Assembly (NCBI RefSeq): GCF_000220505.1
Contig: NZ_AFPJ01000007.1
Location: forward strand, 1-64,000
DNA length: 64,000 nucleotides
Source of the DNA: Microbulbifer agarilyticus S89
GTDB lineage: Bacteria; Pseudomonadota; Gammaproteobacteria; Pseudomonadales; Cellvibrionaceae
Reading direction: 5' to 3'
Position numbers and translations under genes: made by a program. The notes below the pieces were generated by a model. The model ran no database searches. It was not told where the DNA came from and was given only the letters and a program-made list of their open reading frames with translations. How positions within the stretch are numbered: the stretch's first letter is position 1; each line of letters begins with the position of its first letter. Below, in pieces: positions 29,340-40,401 of the stretch.

Positions 29340-30275
29340 ATGAATCTCGAACGTGCCGACCTGAACCTACTGGTGTACCTGGATGTGCTGCTCCGGGAGC
29401 GCAATGTGACCCGCGCCGCAAGCCATCTGGGATTGTCACAACCGGCCATGAGTAACGGGCTCAAACGCTTGCGCGAGCTGTTTGGTGATCCCCTGCTGGT
29501 GCGCACGCGCGAGGGGATGATGCCCACGGAGCGCGCCATGGAGCTGCAACCCATGGTCCGGGAGGCACTGGCGGCGATAGATCAGGTCATCCAGCCAAAT
29601 CGGGATTTCAACCCGATTGATGCGCGTCGTACGTTCCGCATCATGGCCAGTGACTACGCGGAGTCCACATTGATTCCGCCGCTGCTCAAGCAATTGCGCG
29701 TCAGTGCACCTGGTATCAGTCTAGACATAATGACGCCAAGTGACGTGAGCTTTGTTGATGTAGAGCAGGGCAAGGTCGATATGGTCATTAACCGCTTTGA
29801 TTCCATGCCGCAGAGTTTCCACCAGGCAACCATCTGGAGTGACACTTTTTCCTGTGTAATGCGCACGGATAACCCGATTCTTCAGGACTACAATCTGGAG
29901 AGCTATCTCGCGTCACAGCATATCTGGGTAAGTAAAACCGGCATGGGTGTTGGTGTGGGCGTGAACCCGGAAGACGTACAGCGGCTCGGCTGGGTGGACG
30001 AAGCCATCGGTCGCCAGGGGCGCAAGCGCGACATCTCGGTATTCACGCGGCACTACCAGGTTGCCATGCTCCTCGCCGAGCAGAGTGACCTGATCGTTAC
30101 TGTGCCAACCCGTATGGCTCAACTGGCGTCCAGCAACCCCCGCGTGGTACTGCGTGAGCCCCCGATCAAGATTCCGCTGCTCGAGCTCAAGATGGCATGG
30201 AGCCCACTACTGCAACAGAGCGCACCGCATCGCTGGATGCGACGCTTGATCCTCGATGTAGGGCGCCAGCTGTAA
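29340..30275 (+). CDS. LysR-type transcriptional regulator, divergent to aceA
   Basis: A 311-residue LysR regulator. The N-terminal helix-turn-helix reads NVTRAASHLGLSQPAMSNGLKRLRELFGDPLLVR, longer than needed to be sure of the family, and the C-terminal part is a periplasmic-binding-like inducer domain. I use ATG 29340; a GTG two codons earlier is possible. It faces away from aceA across about 170 bases and precedes glcB in the same direction. Regulation of the glyoxylate bypass is therefore the natural hypothesis, though the effector and sites are not visible. Confidence 0.9.
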   Translation: MNLERADLNLLVYLDVLLRERNVTRAASHLGLSQPAMSNGLKRLRELFGDPLLVRTREGMMPTERAMELQPMVREALAAIDQVIQPNRDFNPIDARRTFRIMASDYAESTLIPPLLKQLRVSAPGISLDIMTPSDVSFVDVEQGKVDMVINRFDSMPQSFHQATIWSDTFSCVMRTDNPILQDYNLESYLASQHIWVSKTGMGVGVGVNPEDVQRLGWVDEAIGRQGRKRDISVFTRHYQVAMLLAEQSDLIVTVPTRMAQLASSNPRVVLREPPIKIPLLELKMAWSPLLQQSAPHRWMRRLILDVGRQL

Positions 30276-30391
30276 TCCGGCGGGCCACTGAATACATTTG
30301 GTGAATAGCGAAGATTCCACCTATAAATTAGCGGCATGGTGCTCGCCCTGTTTAGAATGCCGCAGAACTCACCAGTACTAAGAGGTCGAAC

Positions 30392-32566
30392 ATGACGGAA
30401 AGAGTCCGTATCGGCGATTTGCAGATCGCCAAAGAATTGCACGCATTGATCGCGAACGACGTGATTCCGGGTACCGGAGTCAGCGAGGACGTGTTCTGGT
30501 CTGAGTTCGAAAAAATCGTCAATGACCTGGCGCCGGTCAACCGCCAGCTGCTCGCCAAACGCGACCAGATTCAGGCACAAATGGACCAGTGGTATCAGGA
30601 CATCCCCAACGGCTTCCGCGACCTCGCAAAATACAAAGCCTTCCTGCGCGAAATCGGCTATCTCGTGGAAGAGCCTGCAGACTTCACGGCAAAAACCGAA
30701 AATGTCGATGCCGAAATTGCCACCATGGCGGGCCCCCAGTTGGTGGTGCCAGTCATGAACGCCCGCTACGCGCTGAATGCCGCGAACGCACGCTGGGGCA
30801 GCCTGTACGACGCGCTGTACGGTACCGACGTCATTAGCGAAGAAAACGGCGCAGAGAAAGCAGGTGACTACAACCCGGTGCGCGGTAACAAAGTGATCGA
30901 GTACGGCCGTGAATTTCTCGATCAGGCGGCACCACTGAGCGGGGCCAGCCATAAAGACGTAACCGAATACCGAATTAATGGCTCACTGCTCGAAGCAACC
31001 CTTGCCAATGGCAAGGTGACCGCACTGCAAAACAGCCGTCAATACGTTGGCTACCGCGGTGACCAGGAGTCGCCGGAGGCGCTGCTGCTGACGGACAACG
31101 GTCTGCATTTCGAGATTCAGCTTGATCCGAATAGCCCCATTGGCAAAACCGATAAAGCGGGCGTGAAAGACATTCTGGTGGAAGCCGCACTCACCACCAT
31201 CATGGACTGCGAAGACTCCGTTGCCGCAGTAGACGCCGAAGACAAGGTCGTGGTTTACCGCAACTGGCTGGGCCTGATGAAAGGCGACCTGCAGGAAACC
31301 CTGAACAAGGGTGGCCGTGAGATTGTCCGTCGGTTAAATGCTGACCGCGAATACAAGGGCGCAGAGGGCGGTGAACTGACCCTGCCCGGGCGCAGCCTGA
31401 TGTTTGTGCGCAACGTTGGGCACCTGATGACCAACGACGCGGTACTCGATAGAGACGGCAATGAAGTACCGGAAGGCATTCTGGACGCAATGGTGACCAG
31501 CTTGATCGCCATTCACGACCTGCGCGGTGAAGGTCCAGTGCGTAACTCACGCACCGGTAGCGTCTACATCGTTAAGCCGAAGATGCATGGCCCGGAAGAG
31601 GTCGCCTTTGCCAATACGCTGTTTAATCGCGTGGAAGATGCTCTCGGGCTGGCCCGCAATACCGTAAAAATGGGCATCATGGATGAAGAACGCCGCACCA
31701 CGGTAAATCTCAAGGCTTGTATCGCTGCGGCACAAGAACGTGTTGTGTTCATCAACACCGGCTTCCTGGACCGTACCGGTGACGAAATCCATACCTCCAT
31801 GCTGGCGGGCCCAATGATTCGCAAGGGCGAAATGAAACAGTCCAAGTGGATTGCCGCCTACGAAGATTGGAATGTGGACACCGGCCTGGCGACCGGGCTC
31901 AAAGGTCGCGCGCAGATCGGCAAAGGCATGTGGCCGATTCCGGATCAGATGACAGCCATGATGGAAGCGAAAATCGCCCACCCGCAAGCGGGCGCAAACA
32001 CGGCCTGGGTACCGTCACCCACTGCGGCAACCCTGCACGCGCTGCATTACCATCAGGTAAATGTCGCGGAGATTCAGGACCAGCTGGCGAGCCGTAAACC
32101 GGCGGACCTGAATGACATCCTCACCGTACCGGTGGCAGAGAGCCCCAGCTGGAGCGCGACCGATATTCAACTGGAGCTGGATAACAATGCCCAGGGTATT
32201 CTCGGCTACGTTGTGCGCTGGATTGACCAGGGCGTAGGCTGCTCGAAGGTACCGGACATCAATGATGTTGGCCTGATGGAAGACCGCGCCACCCTGCGGA
32301 TTTCATCGCAACATATCGCCAACTGGCTGAAGCAGGGCATCTGTACCCGCGAACAGGTCGAAGAAACCATGCAGCGCATGGCCGCCGTAGTTGATCGCCA
32401 GAACGCCGCAGATCCCGCGTACCGCAATATGGCCCCGAACTTCGATAGCAGCATTGCGTTCCAGGCCGCCTGTGAACTGGTGTTTGAGGGGTGCGCACAG
32501 CCCAATGGCTACACCGAGCCGGTCTTGCACCGCCGCCGCCGTGAGTTCAAGGCCAGCCAGCGCTAA
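30392..32566 (+). CDS. glcB: Malate synthase G
   Basis: A 724-residue enzyme that condenses glyoxylate with acetyl-CoA to malate. It is the large monomeric G form rather than the 530-residue A form. Characteristic stretches are [53 protein letters not shown] with the catalytic arginine region, and [21 protein letters not shown] near the C terminus. ATG 30392 follows AAGAGGTC. Proximity to aceA completes the glyoxylate bypass in one 5 kb stretch. A terminator follows. Confidence 0.97.
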   Translation: MTERVRIGDLQIAKELHALIANDVIPGTGVSEDVFWSEFEKIVNDLAPVNRQLLAKRDQIQAQMDQWYQDIPNGFRDLAKYKAFLREIGYLVEEPADFTAKTENVDAEIATMAGPQLVVPVMNARYALNAANARWGSLYDALYGTDVISEENGAEKAGDYNPVRGNKVIEYGREFLDQAAPLSGASHKDVTEYRINGSLLEATLANGKVTALQNSRQYVGYRGDQESPEALLLTDNGLHFEIQLDPNSPIGKTDKAGVKDILVEAALTTIMDCEDSVAAVDAEDKVVVYRNWLGLMKGDLQETLNKGGREIVRRLNADREYKGAEGGELTLPGRSLMFVRNVGHLMTNDAVLDRDGNEVPEGILDAMVTSLIAIHDLRGEGPVRNSRTGSVYIVKPKMHGPEEVAFANTLFNRVEDALGLARNTVKMGIMDEERRTTVNLKACIAAAQERVVFINTGFLDRTGDEIHTSMLAGPMIRKGEMKQSKWIAAYEDWNVDTGLATGLKGRAQIGKGMWPIPDQMTAMMEAKIAHPQAGANTAWVPSPTAATLHALHYHQVNVAEIQDQLASRKPADLNDILTVPVAESPSWSATDIQLELDNNAQGILGYVVRWIDQGVGCSKVPDINDVGLMEDRATLRISSQHIANWLKQGICTREQVEETMQRMAAVVDRQNAADPAYRNMAPNFDSSIAFQAACELVFEGCAQPNGYTEPVLHRRRREFKASQR

Positions 32567-32604
32567 TCGCGTACGGCCAAGGCAATAAACATCACTTTAT
32601 TTCT

Positions 32605-32628
32605 AGCCCCGCACCCGCGGGGCTTTTT
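32605..32628 (+). terminator. Rho-independent terminator of glcB
   Basis: Stem AGCCCCGC (32605-32612), loop ACCC, stem GCGGGGCT (32617-32624), then a T-tract to 32628. Confidence 0.92.
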
Positions 32629-32671
32629 CTTTGTGTAAGCTGTCTAAAAATAATGATCGGGAAAGGAATCC

Positions 32672-32791
32672 ATGATGTCGAAGACCGCCACAGCCTCCAG
32701 CGATGGGCAAAAAATCGAGCAAAGCCAGGGCGTCGTCGTTGAAGCCATCCTTGGCGCCAGCGTGAGCGGTACTGCCGTGCGCTACCGCTAA
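32672..32791 (+). CDS. Possible small protein upstream of fdhD (39 residues)
   Basis: A short open frame starting ATG-ATG, with AAGGA (32663-32667) 4 and 7 bases before the two start codons, ending TAA 18 bases before the fdhD start. The product is polar at the N terminus (MMSKTATASSDGQK) and has a short VVVEAILGASVSGTAV stretch near the C terminus. I do not recognise a family. It may be a small protein cotranscribed with fdhD, a leader peptide, or chance. The ribosome-binding site and position after the glcB terminator are the only support. Confidence 0.35.
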   Translation: MMSKTATASSDGQKIEQSQGVVVEAILGASVSGTAVRYR

Positions 32792-32808
32792 TCGAGGCAA
32801 CGCGTTCA

Positions 32809-33678
32809 ATGAAGAACTCAAGACGCCCCAACGGTTATACGTTTCAATCCATGGACCCGGCCGGCAACGGTCTTCAGCGTAGCAACCAGTACCTGGCGGA
32901 AGAGAAAGCCATTGCGATTAGCTACAACGGTCTCAATCATGCCGTGATGATGGCATCTCCCGGCGCGCTGGAAGACTTTGTAATCGGCTATTCCCTCAGC
33001 ACGGGTGTTGTGACGGGTAAGTGTCAGATATTAGATATTGACCTGCGACATCTCGAGGATGCCATTTGTCTTGACGTCACGCTTAATCAGCGTGCGTTCC
33101 ATCATTTCAAACACAGTCGAGGGCGCGAGCGTCGCACACTTGCCGGTTCCAGTGCCTGCGGATTGTGCGGTGTAGAGGCCCTGGATCAGGTGCTCTCGCC
33201 GCAGAGAGTTAGATCCAGGGAGTACCAACCCTTACCGCCCGCGAAGCACATGCTGCAGCTGCGCGAGCGACTAACTCTGGCACAGCGCGAGCGGAGTGTA
33301 TTCGGCGCATTGCACGGGGCGATTTACGTCGACGCGTCTGGCGGCACGAGCATTTGCCGTGAGGATGTCGGCCGCCACAATGCTCTGGACAAGCTGATTG
33401 GCGCCTGCATGCGAGTAGACCTACCTTTGGCCCAAGGCTTTATCGCAATGAGTAGTCGTTGCGGTTTCGAATTGGTTCAAAAAGCCACCCGCTGCGGTAT
33501 CGGTACTCTGGTCACCCTCGCTTCGCCCTCCGATATAGCCGTGCGCTGGGCACGGAAATACAAGCTTAACCTGATTCATGTGCCCGCTCAGACCGCGCCA
33601 AGAGTCTACAGCAGCGACGACATCTGCCCGGCTGATAAACCAGTCGTAGATCAACTCTGCGAGATGCCCACCGTATGA
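32809..33678 (+). CDS. fdhD: Formate dehydrogenase accessory sulfurtransferase FdhD
   Basis: A 289-residue protein that transfers sulfur from IscS to the bis-MGD molybdenum cofactor, needed for formate-dehydrogenase-type enzymes. The sulfur-relay cysteines are in SACGLCGVE (Cys117 and Cys120). Other family parts are YNGLNHAVMMASPGALEDF and SICREDVGRHNALDKLIG. The gene overlaps the following YdeP-type oxidoreductase by ATGA (33675-33678), which indicates coupled translation and that this enzyme is its client. Confidence 0.95.
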   Translation: MKNSRRPNGYTFQSMDPAGNGLQRSNQYLAEEKAIAISYNGLNHAVMMASPGALEDFVIGYSLSTGVVTGKCQILDIDLRHLEDAICLDVTLNQRAFHHFKHSRGRERRTLAGSSACGLCGVEALDQVLSPQRVRSREYQPLPPAKHMLQLRERLTLAQRERSVFGALHGAIYVDASGGTSICREDVGRHNALDKLIGACMRVDLPLAQGFIAMSSRCGFELVQKATRCGIGTLVTLASPSDIAVRWARKYKLNLIHVPAQTAPRVYSSDDICPADKPVVDQLCEMPTV

Positions 33679-36065
33679 AAACACCCGTCGATCGGTTTCG
33701 CTTTCGGCCCTATAAGCGTCCAGCAGCTGGCTGGGGCGCCTTGCGCAGCGTCACTCATGCCTGGCTGGACAGCCGCCAGCCATTCAAAAACTTGCGCGCG
33801 ATGTTGCAAACCAATCAGCACGGGGGCTTCGACTGCCCGGGCTGTGCATGGGGGGAAGCGCCGGACGAGGGGCGTATACGATTTTGTGAAAACGGGGCCA
33901 AGGCCGTGAACTGGGAAGCCTCTGGGCGCGGTGTGGATGCGATATTTTTTGCCAAACACAGTGTGCGCGAACTTCTCGCTATGGACGACTACTGGCTCGA
34001 ATATCAGGGCCGGCTGACACAACCCATGGTGTACGACGCAGAGACCGATCACTACGTACCGATAACCTGGGACCAGGCATATCGAAAGATTGCCGACCAC
34101 CTGAATGCCTTGGCATCTCCGGACCAGGCTGCATTTTACACCTCTGGGCGCGCCAGCAACGAAGCCGCTTTTCTCTATCAGTTGTTTGCACGCGCGTTTG
34201 GTACCAACAATTTGCCCGATTGCTCAAACATGTGTCACGAAGCGAGCGGCGTTGCCTTGCTCGCCAGCATTGGTACAGGGAAGGGCACGGTGACCTATGA
34301 GGACTTTGCCAAGGCCGAGGCCATTTTTGTTGTAGGGCAAAACCCGGGCACCAATCACCCGCGTATGTTGGAGCCATTGCAAAAGGCCGTTGCGCGCGGT
34401 GCGCAGGTTGTTGTCCTGAATCCATTGCGGGAAAAGGGGCTGGAACGATTCCAGGCGCCGCAAGACCCGGTACAGATGGTGACCGATAAAGCATCACCGA
34501 TGCACACTGCCTACTTTCGCCCGGCCCTCGCCGGTGATATCGCGGTCATGCGCGGAATTGCGAAGTTCCTGTTCCAATGGCAAGACGAAACCGAGGCGCG
34601 TAACCGCGCGCGATTAAATGGCCAAGCCGGGCAGGAAGGCAGCGGGGAAATAGATAGCGCCATTGAGCAAGGTCCGCTTGACCTCACGTTTATTAAAAAG
34701 TATTGCGAGGGATTTGCGGCATACCAGTCTGTGGTGAGGAATACCCACTGGGACGAGATCGTTGCCTTTAGTGGTCTTGAGCTTGACGAGATCGAACGCG
34801 CTGCGCACATCTTCGCGCGCAGTGATGCGACCATCATTTGCTGGGCGATGGGTATTACCCAGCACCGCCACTCGGTAGCAACGATTCAGGAAATCGCCAA
34901 TCTACAGATGCTGCGAGGCCAAATTGGTAAGCCCGGGGCCGGACTTTGCCCGGTACGTGGCCACAGTAATGTACAGGGCGATAGAACCATGGGAATCCAT
35001 GAGCGTCCGCCGCAATCGCTGTTGAATGCATTGGCGACGCGTTTCGACATGTCGGTGCCCCAGGCAAGTGGTGTCAATGTAGTTAAAACCATCAAGGGCA
35101 TGAAAAAAGGCGATATAAAAGTCTTTGTGGGCCTGGGTGGTAATTTCGCCCAGGCAACACCAGATAGTGAAAGCACCCACCAAGCGCTACGCAATTGCGA
35201 CCTCACCGTACAAATCAGCACCAAGTTAAACCGCAGCCACCTGGTTACTGGACGCGATGCGCTCATCCTCCCTTGCCTTGGACGCACGGACATGGATATT
35301 CAGGCAAGCGGCCCCCAGGCAGTGACCGTGGAAGATTCATTTAGCATGGTGCATGCGTCCTACGGCCAACTGCGCCCACTTGCCGCGGAGATGCGTTCGG
35401 AGCCGGCCATTATCGCCGGAATGGCGCAGGCCACGCTCGGCAACAAGCCGGTAGACTGGTTATCGCTTATTGAAGACTACGCACGTATCCGCGATTTGAT
35501 CGAGGATGTTATCCCGGGTTTTGAGCGCTTTAACGAAAAAATACAGCAACCGGGCGGGTTCTATCTACAAAACCCTGCAGGCCAGCGGCGCTGGCAGACC
35601 GCTAACGGTAAGGCAAATTTCATCGCCGGTCCCTTACCGGCGCCGTTGCCGACAGCGGTATTGGAAAAACTTGGCGCGCTTGGACACCAGGCCGACCTGG
35701 TCCTGCAAACCATACGCTCGCACGATCAATACAACACCACGGTGTACGGCTTGAATGATCGCTATCGTGGGGTCAGTGGTGATCGTCGTGTGGTATTCGC
35801 GAATATCGAGGACATTCATCGCCTGGGGTTTGCTGATCGCCAGGCCGTTGATGTGGTTTCAATCTGGGACGATACGCAAGAGCGGCGCATCTCGGGCTTC
35901 ACCCTGATTGCTTATGATATTCCTAAAGGACAGGCCGCCGCGTATTACCCCGAGGCAAACCCTTTGGTGCCGCTGGCAAGTTGCGGTGTGGGCAGCTATA
36001 CGCCGACGTCCAAGTACATTGCCGTGCGCCTTGAACCCAGCACCGCCAGCGAGCGCATTGTTTGA
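33675..36065 (+). CDS. FdhF/YdeP family molybdopterin oxidoreductase
   Basis: A 796-residue bis-MGD enzyme of the YdeP group within the formate dehydrogenase/DMSO reductase superfamily. After an N-terminal tail it has DCPGCAWG (Cys54, Cys57), then FYTSGRASNEAAF and CSNMCHEAS, where Cys187 is the likely metal ligand followed by His188. The C-terminal part is a molybdopterin-dinucleotide binding domain (YGLNDRYRGVSGDRRVV). Only two of the N-terminal cysteines of a full [4Fe-4S] site are in the expected block. E. coli YdeP is linked to acid resistance; the substrate of this group is unproven. It stands without partner electron-transfer subunits. Confidence 0.92.
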   Translation: MKTPVDRFRFRPYKRPAAGWGALRSVTHAWLDSRQPFKNLRAMLQTNQHGGFDCPGCAWGEAPDEGRIRFCENGAKAVNWEASGRGVDAIFFAKHSVRELLAMDDYWLEYQGRLTQPMVYDAETDHYVPITWDQAYRKIADHLNALASPDQAAFYTSGRASNEAAFLYQLFARAFGTNNLPDCSNMCHEASGVALLASIGTGKGTVTYEDFAKAEAIFVVGQNPGTNHPRMLEPLQKAVARGAQVVVLNPLREKGLERFQAPQDPVQMVTDKASPMHTAYFRPALAGDIAVMRGIAKFLFQWQDETEARNRARLNGQAGQEGSGEIDSAIEQGPLDLTFIKKYCEGFAAYQSVVRNTHWDEIVAFSGLELDEIERAAHIFARSDATIICWAMGITQHRHSVATIQEIANLQMLRGQIGKPGAGLCPVRGHSNVQGDRTMGIHERPPQSLLNALATRFDMSVPQASGVNVVKTIKGMKKGDIKVFVGLGGNFAQATPDSESTHQALRNCDLTVQISTKLNRSHLVTGRDALILPCLGRTDMDIQASGPQAVTVEDSFSMVHASYGQLRPLAAEMRSEPAIIAGMAQATLGNKPVDWLSLIEDYARIRDLIEDVIPGFERFNEKIQQPGGFYLQNPAGQRRWQTANGKANFIAGPLPAPLPTAVLEKLGALGHQADLVLQTIRSHDQYNTTVYGLNDRYRGVSGDRRVVFANIEDIHRLGFADRQAVDVVSIWDDTQERRISGFTLIAYDIPKGQAAAYYPEANPLVPLASCGVGSYTPTSKYIAVRLEPSTASERIV

Positions 36066-36092
36066 CCGCGTAATTATTGTTGGCCAGGCAAG

Positions 36093-36626
36093 CTAGAGCA
36101 CAAACTGACGTAAAGCGGGGTCGGGGCGGGCGGCAAGCCAGTGCTGCTCAAACGCATCATCTAATTTCGCGTTCCGCACTGGATCATCGCCGCGATACTG
36201 CCCATTCCACTTGATCGAGTCCGAAATCGATAAGCTAAGGCGCTGATCACCAATAGCAAATTCCCAGTTGGTGGGCTCGCTTGAAGACTGAATTTTACGC
36301 AAGGTAATACGGCTCTGCAGCCGTTTAAGCAGCGGCAGCAAGCGGTGCGGTTGCCGTAAAAGTGGCTCGCTGTCGGTGATCAGGATTTCGACCTGAGCGT
36401 AGCGGCTACTGCGGGCAAATTCGGAAATGGCATCCACAACCGCCAAATCACCATAAACTTGCCGGGCGAGGTGTTGGGAGAAAATACGCAGGCGCCTGCG
36501 GCTTGCACCGATAAGCGCGGTTAAGGCGTCGCAGCAATGCTCAACGTCTTCAAAAGCCGGGTGCGCGCTTGTACTTGGCCGCGCCTGAGCCTGTTTCAAC
36601 TTGCGCGGATCAACGATTCCAGTCAT
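36093..36626 (-). CDS. Hypothetical protein, phospholipase D-like fold without HKD motif
   Basis: A protein of about 177 residues. A region reading ASRRRLRIFSQHLARQVYG, then AISEFARSSRYAQVEILITDSEPLL and RIQ/SRITLRKI-type strands, resembles the core of PLD-like domains, but no HxK(x)4D motif is seen, so no catalysis is assumed. The start is uncertain: ATG 36626 overlaps the GNAT gene by 17 bases, and GTG 36647 would overlap by 38. Neither has a strong ribosome-binding site, so translational coupling is likely. From general knowledge I believe related sequences occur as C-terminal extensions of acetyltransferases; I could not check this. Confidence 0.65.
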   Translation of the reverse strand: MTGIVDPRKLKQAQARPSTSAHPAFEDVEHCCDALTALIGASRRRLRIFSQHLARQVYGDLAVVDAISEFARSSRYAQVEILITDSEPLLRQPHRLLPLLKRLQSRITLRKIQSSSEPTNWEFAIGDQRLSLSISDSIKWNGQYRGDDPVRNAKLDDAFEQHWLAARPDPALRQFVL

Positions 36627-37071
36627 CGAGATTTTCGCTCGGCTCACGGTCGTTCAGCGTGCGCTCCATGCGGACATGCGGAATCTCCGCTTCCATGAAT
36701 TCATCCCCGACCGGGACAAATCCAGCCTTTTCATAGAAGGGAATCGCCTGTACCTGAGCGTTGAGATACACGTTTTTTTGCCCGGAGAGCCCGGCAAACT
36801 TGCAAATGCGCTGCAGCAGTTCCAGGCCGGCGCCGTGGCCACGGGCCTCTCGCTGGATGGCCATACGCCCGATTTTACCGCCACCGGTCAGGCGACCAGT
36901 ACCGATCGCCTTGCTGTCGTGGTAGACAAGAAAATGCTGCGCGGTTTCCTCAAGCTCATCCCACTCCAGTTCAGGGGGGACGTTCTGCTCTTCGACAAAG
37001 ACCTTCTGGCGGATACCGCGAATGGCATCCCGGTCTGTGTGCCAATCAGCCAGGCGAACAAACAGACTCAT
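36610..37071 (-). CDS. GNAT family N-acetyltransferase
   Basis: A 153-residue acetyltransferase. The GNAT core shows IRQKVFVEEQNVP at the N-terminal helix, then GRLTGGGKIGRMAIQREARGHGAGLELL, in which the acetyl-CoA-binding loop is RGHGAG, and FYEKAGFVPVGDEFMEAEIPHVRM at the end, as in the ElaA-like group. The ribosome-binding site AGGAG overlaps the stop region of roxA upstream, so it is the fifth gene of the mnmA-hflD-purB-roxA series. The substrate is unknown. Confidence 0.92.
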   Translation of the reverse strand: MSLFVRLADWHTDRDAIRGIRQKVFVEEQNVPPELEWDELEETAQHFLVYHDSKAIGTGRLTGGGKIGRMAIQREARGHGAGLELLQRICKFAGLSGQKNVYLNAQVQAIPFYEKAGFVPVGDEFMEAEIPHVRMERTLNDREPSENLDDWNR

Positions 37072-37082
37072 AGCGCGAACTC

Positions 37083-38282
37083 CTACTCATCATCCTGATC
37101 ATCGTGTTCAAGTAACTCAGGGTAAATGAGACTGCCCTGGGACACCAGCGCATCGATCAGGCCATCTTGCTCACCCAGTTCAGGGTAACCGACCAGGTCG
37201 CCGTGGGTAATGGTCCTGGTCTCGCAAAAGGACTCGGCAAACAGCAGTGGGGCGGGGAGGGGTTCACCATCCACAAAAAGAAGCGCAGGGCTGCGTACGA
37301 AGGCAGCGCGGGAACCGGGATTCAGCACCAAACTGCCACCATCCTGCAAGTGTTCACGCCATTCTTCGGCGCTGCCTGCGTCCAGGGCGACGGTTTCCGG
37401 ATACTTGGACTCAGTCATGACTGCGCCGAACCAGCGGGCAATGGTTTCCGGCTGCTGTAGCCATTGGGTCAGCTGCCCCTGCACGCGCGCAATCGTATTG
37501 CCATCGATTTCTCCCGGGTTCACAGGCAGTGCAAGATCCTGATCGCTGTAGCGAATGTGGTCAGGCAGCTGTGCGGCGAGTTCGCCACCCAGATCTTCCA
37601 GCAGGGTACGCGCGGAAGGGGCGCGGAAGCCGACAGAAATGGTGGTGCAACCACCCTCGGCAACGCCCCAATGGCTGAACTGGGGTGGCAAGTACAGCAT
37701 GTCGCCGGGCTCCAGGCGCCAACTGGCTTCGGCTTCAAAGTCCCGCAAAATATTCAGCGGCGTGCCTTCGGCGCGTGGGCTATTTTCGTTGGCTTCTGGC
37801 CCCAGCTGCCAATGGCGTATGCCTTCGGCCTGCAGTAGAAACACATCGTAGTGATCGTAATGGGGGCCGACACTACCCTGATCCGCCGCATAGCTGATCA
37901 TGATATCGTCGAGGCGCCAGTCCGGCACAAACCGAAAATGGTCTTTAAGGGCCGCAACTTCTGGTATCCACTGATCGACCGCCTGCACCAGCAAGGTCCA
38001 GTGGGTTTTCGGCAGGGCAAAGAAGTCTTCTTCAGTGAACGGGCCACTGCGTAACTGCCACGGCCCATCGGCCCCGCACTCTTCAATCAGGCGGGACTCT
38101 ATCTGTTCTTCCAGCGCCATACCGGCGAGCTCTTCACCAGATATGGGGCTGGCAAAATCGGGAAACGCGTTGCGAATCAACAGCGGCTTTTTTTGCCAGT
38201 AATCCCGCAAAAACTCCTCAACGGGCATATCGCCCAGATGGGTCAACGGCTTTCTCGCGCTGTACTGGCTCGGCTCTGTCAT
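37083..38282 (-). CDS. roxA: Cupin-type ribosomal oxygenase, 50S protein uL16 arginine hydroxylase
   Basis: A 399-residue Fe(II)/2-oxoglutarate-dependent JmjC-type oxygenase, like E. coli RoxA/YcfD, which hydroxylates an arginine of ribosomal protein uL16. The iron ligands are visible as His141 and Asp143 in GPHYDHYDVF and distal His204 in QFSHWGVAEGG. The N-terminal substrate part has EEFLRDYWQKKPLLIRNAF. The C-terminal winged-helix part completes the usual length. It lies 27 bases after purB in the same operon, a placement also seen in relatives. Confidence 0.93.
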   Translation of the reverse strand: MTEPSQYSARKPLTHLGDMPVEEFLRDYWQKKPLLIRNAFPDFASPISGEELAGMALEEQIESRLIEECGADGPWQLRSGPFTEEDFFALPKTHWTLLVQAVDQWIPEVAALKDHFRFVPDWRLDDIMISYAADQGSVGPHYDHYDVFLLQAEGIRHWQLGPEANENSPRAEGTPLNILRDFEAEASWRLEPGDMLYLPPQFSHWGVAEGGCTTISVGFRAPSARTLLEDLGGELAAQLPDHIRYSDQDLALPVNPGEIDGNTIARVQGQLTQWLQQPETIARWFGAVMTESKYPETVALDAGSAEEWREHLQDGGSLVLNPGSRAAFVRSPALLFVDGEPLPAPLLFAESFCETRTITHGDLVGYPELGEQDGLIDALVSQGSLIYPELLEHDDQDDE

Positions 38283-38309
38283 ATTGCGTTCCCGATCATG
38301 CTGGGCGGG

Positions 38310-40397
<2,088 letters not shown>

Positions 40398-40401
<4 letters not shown>

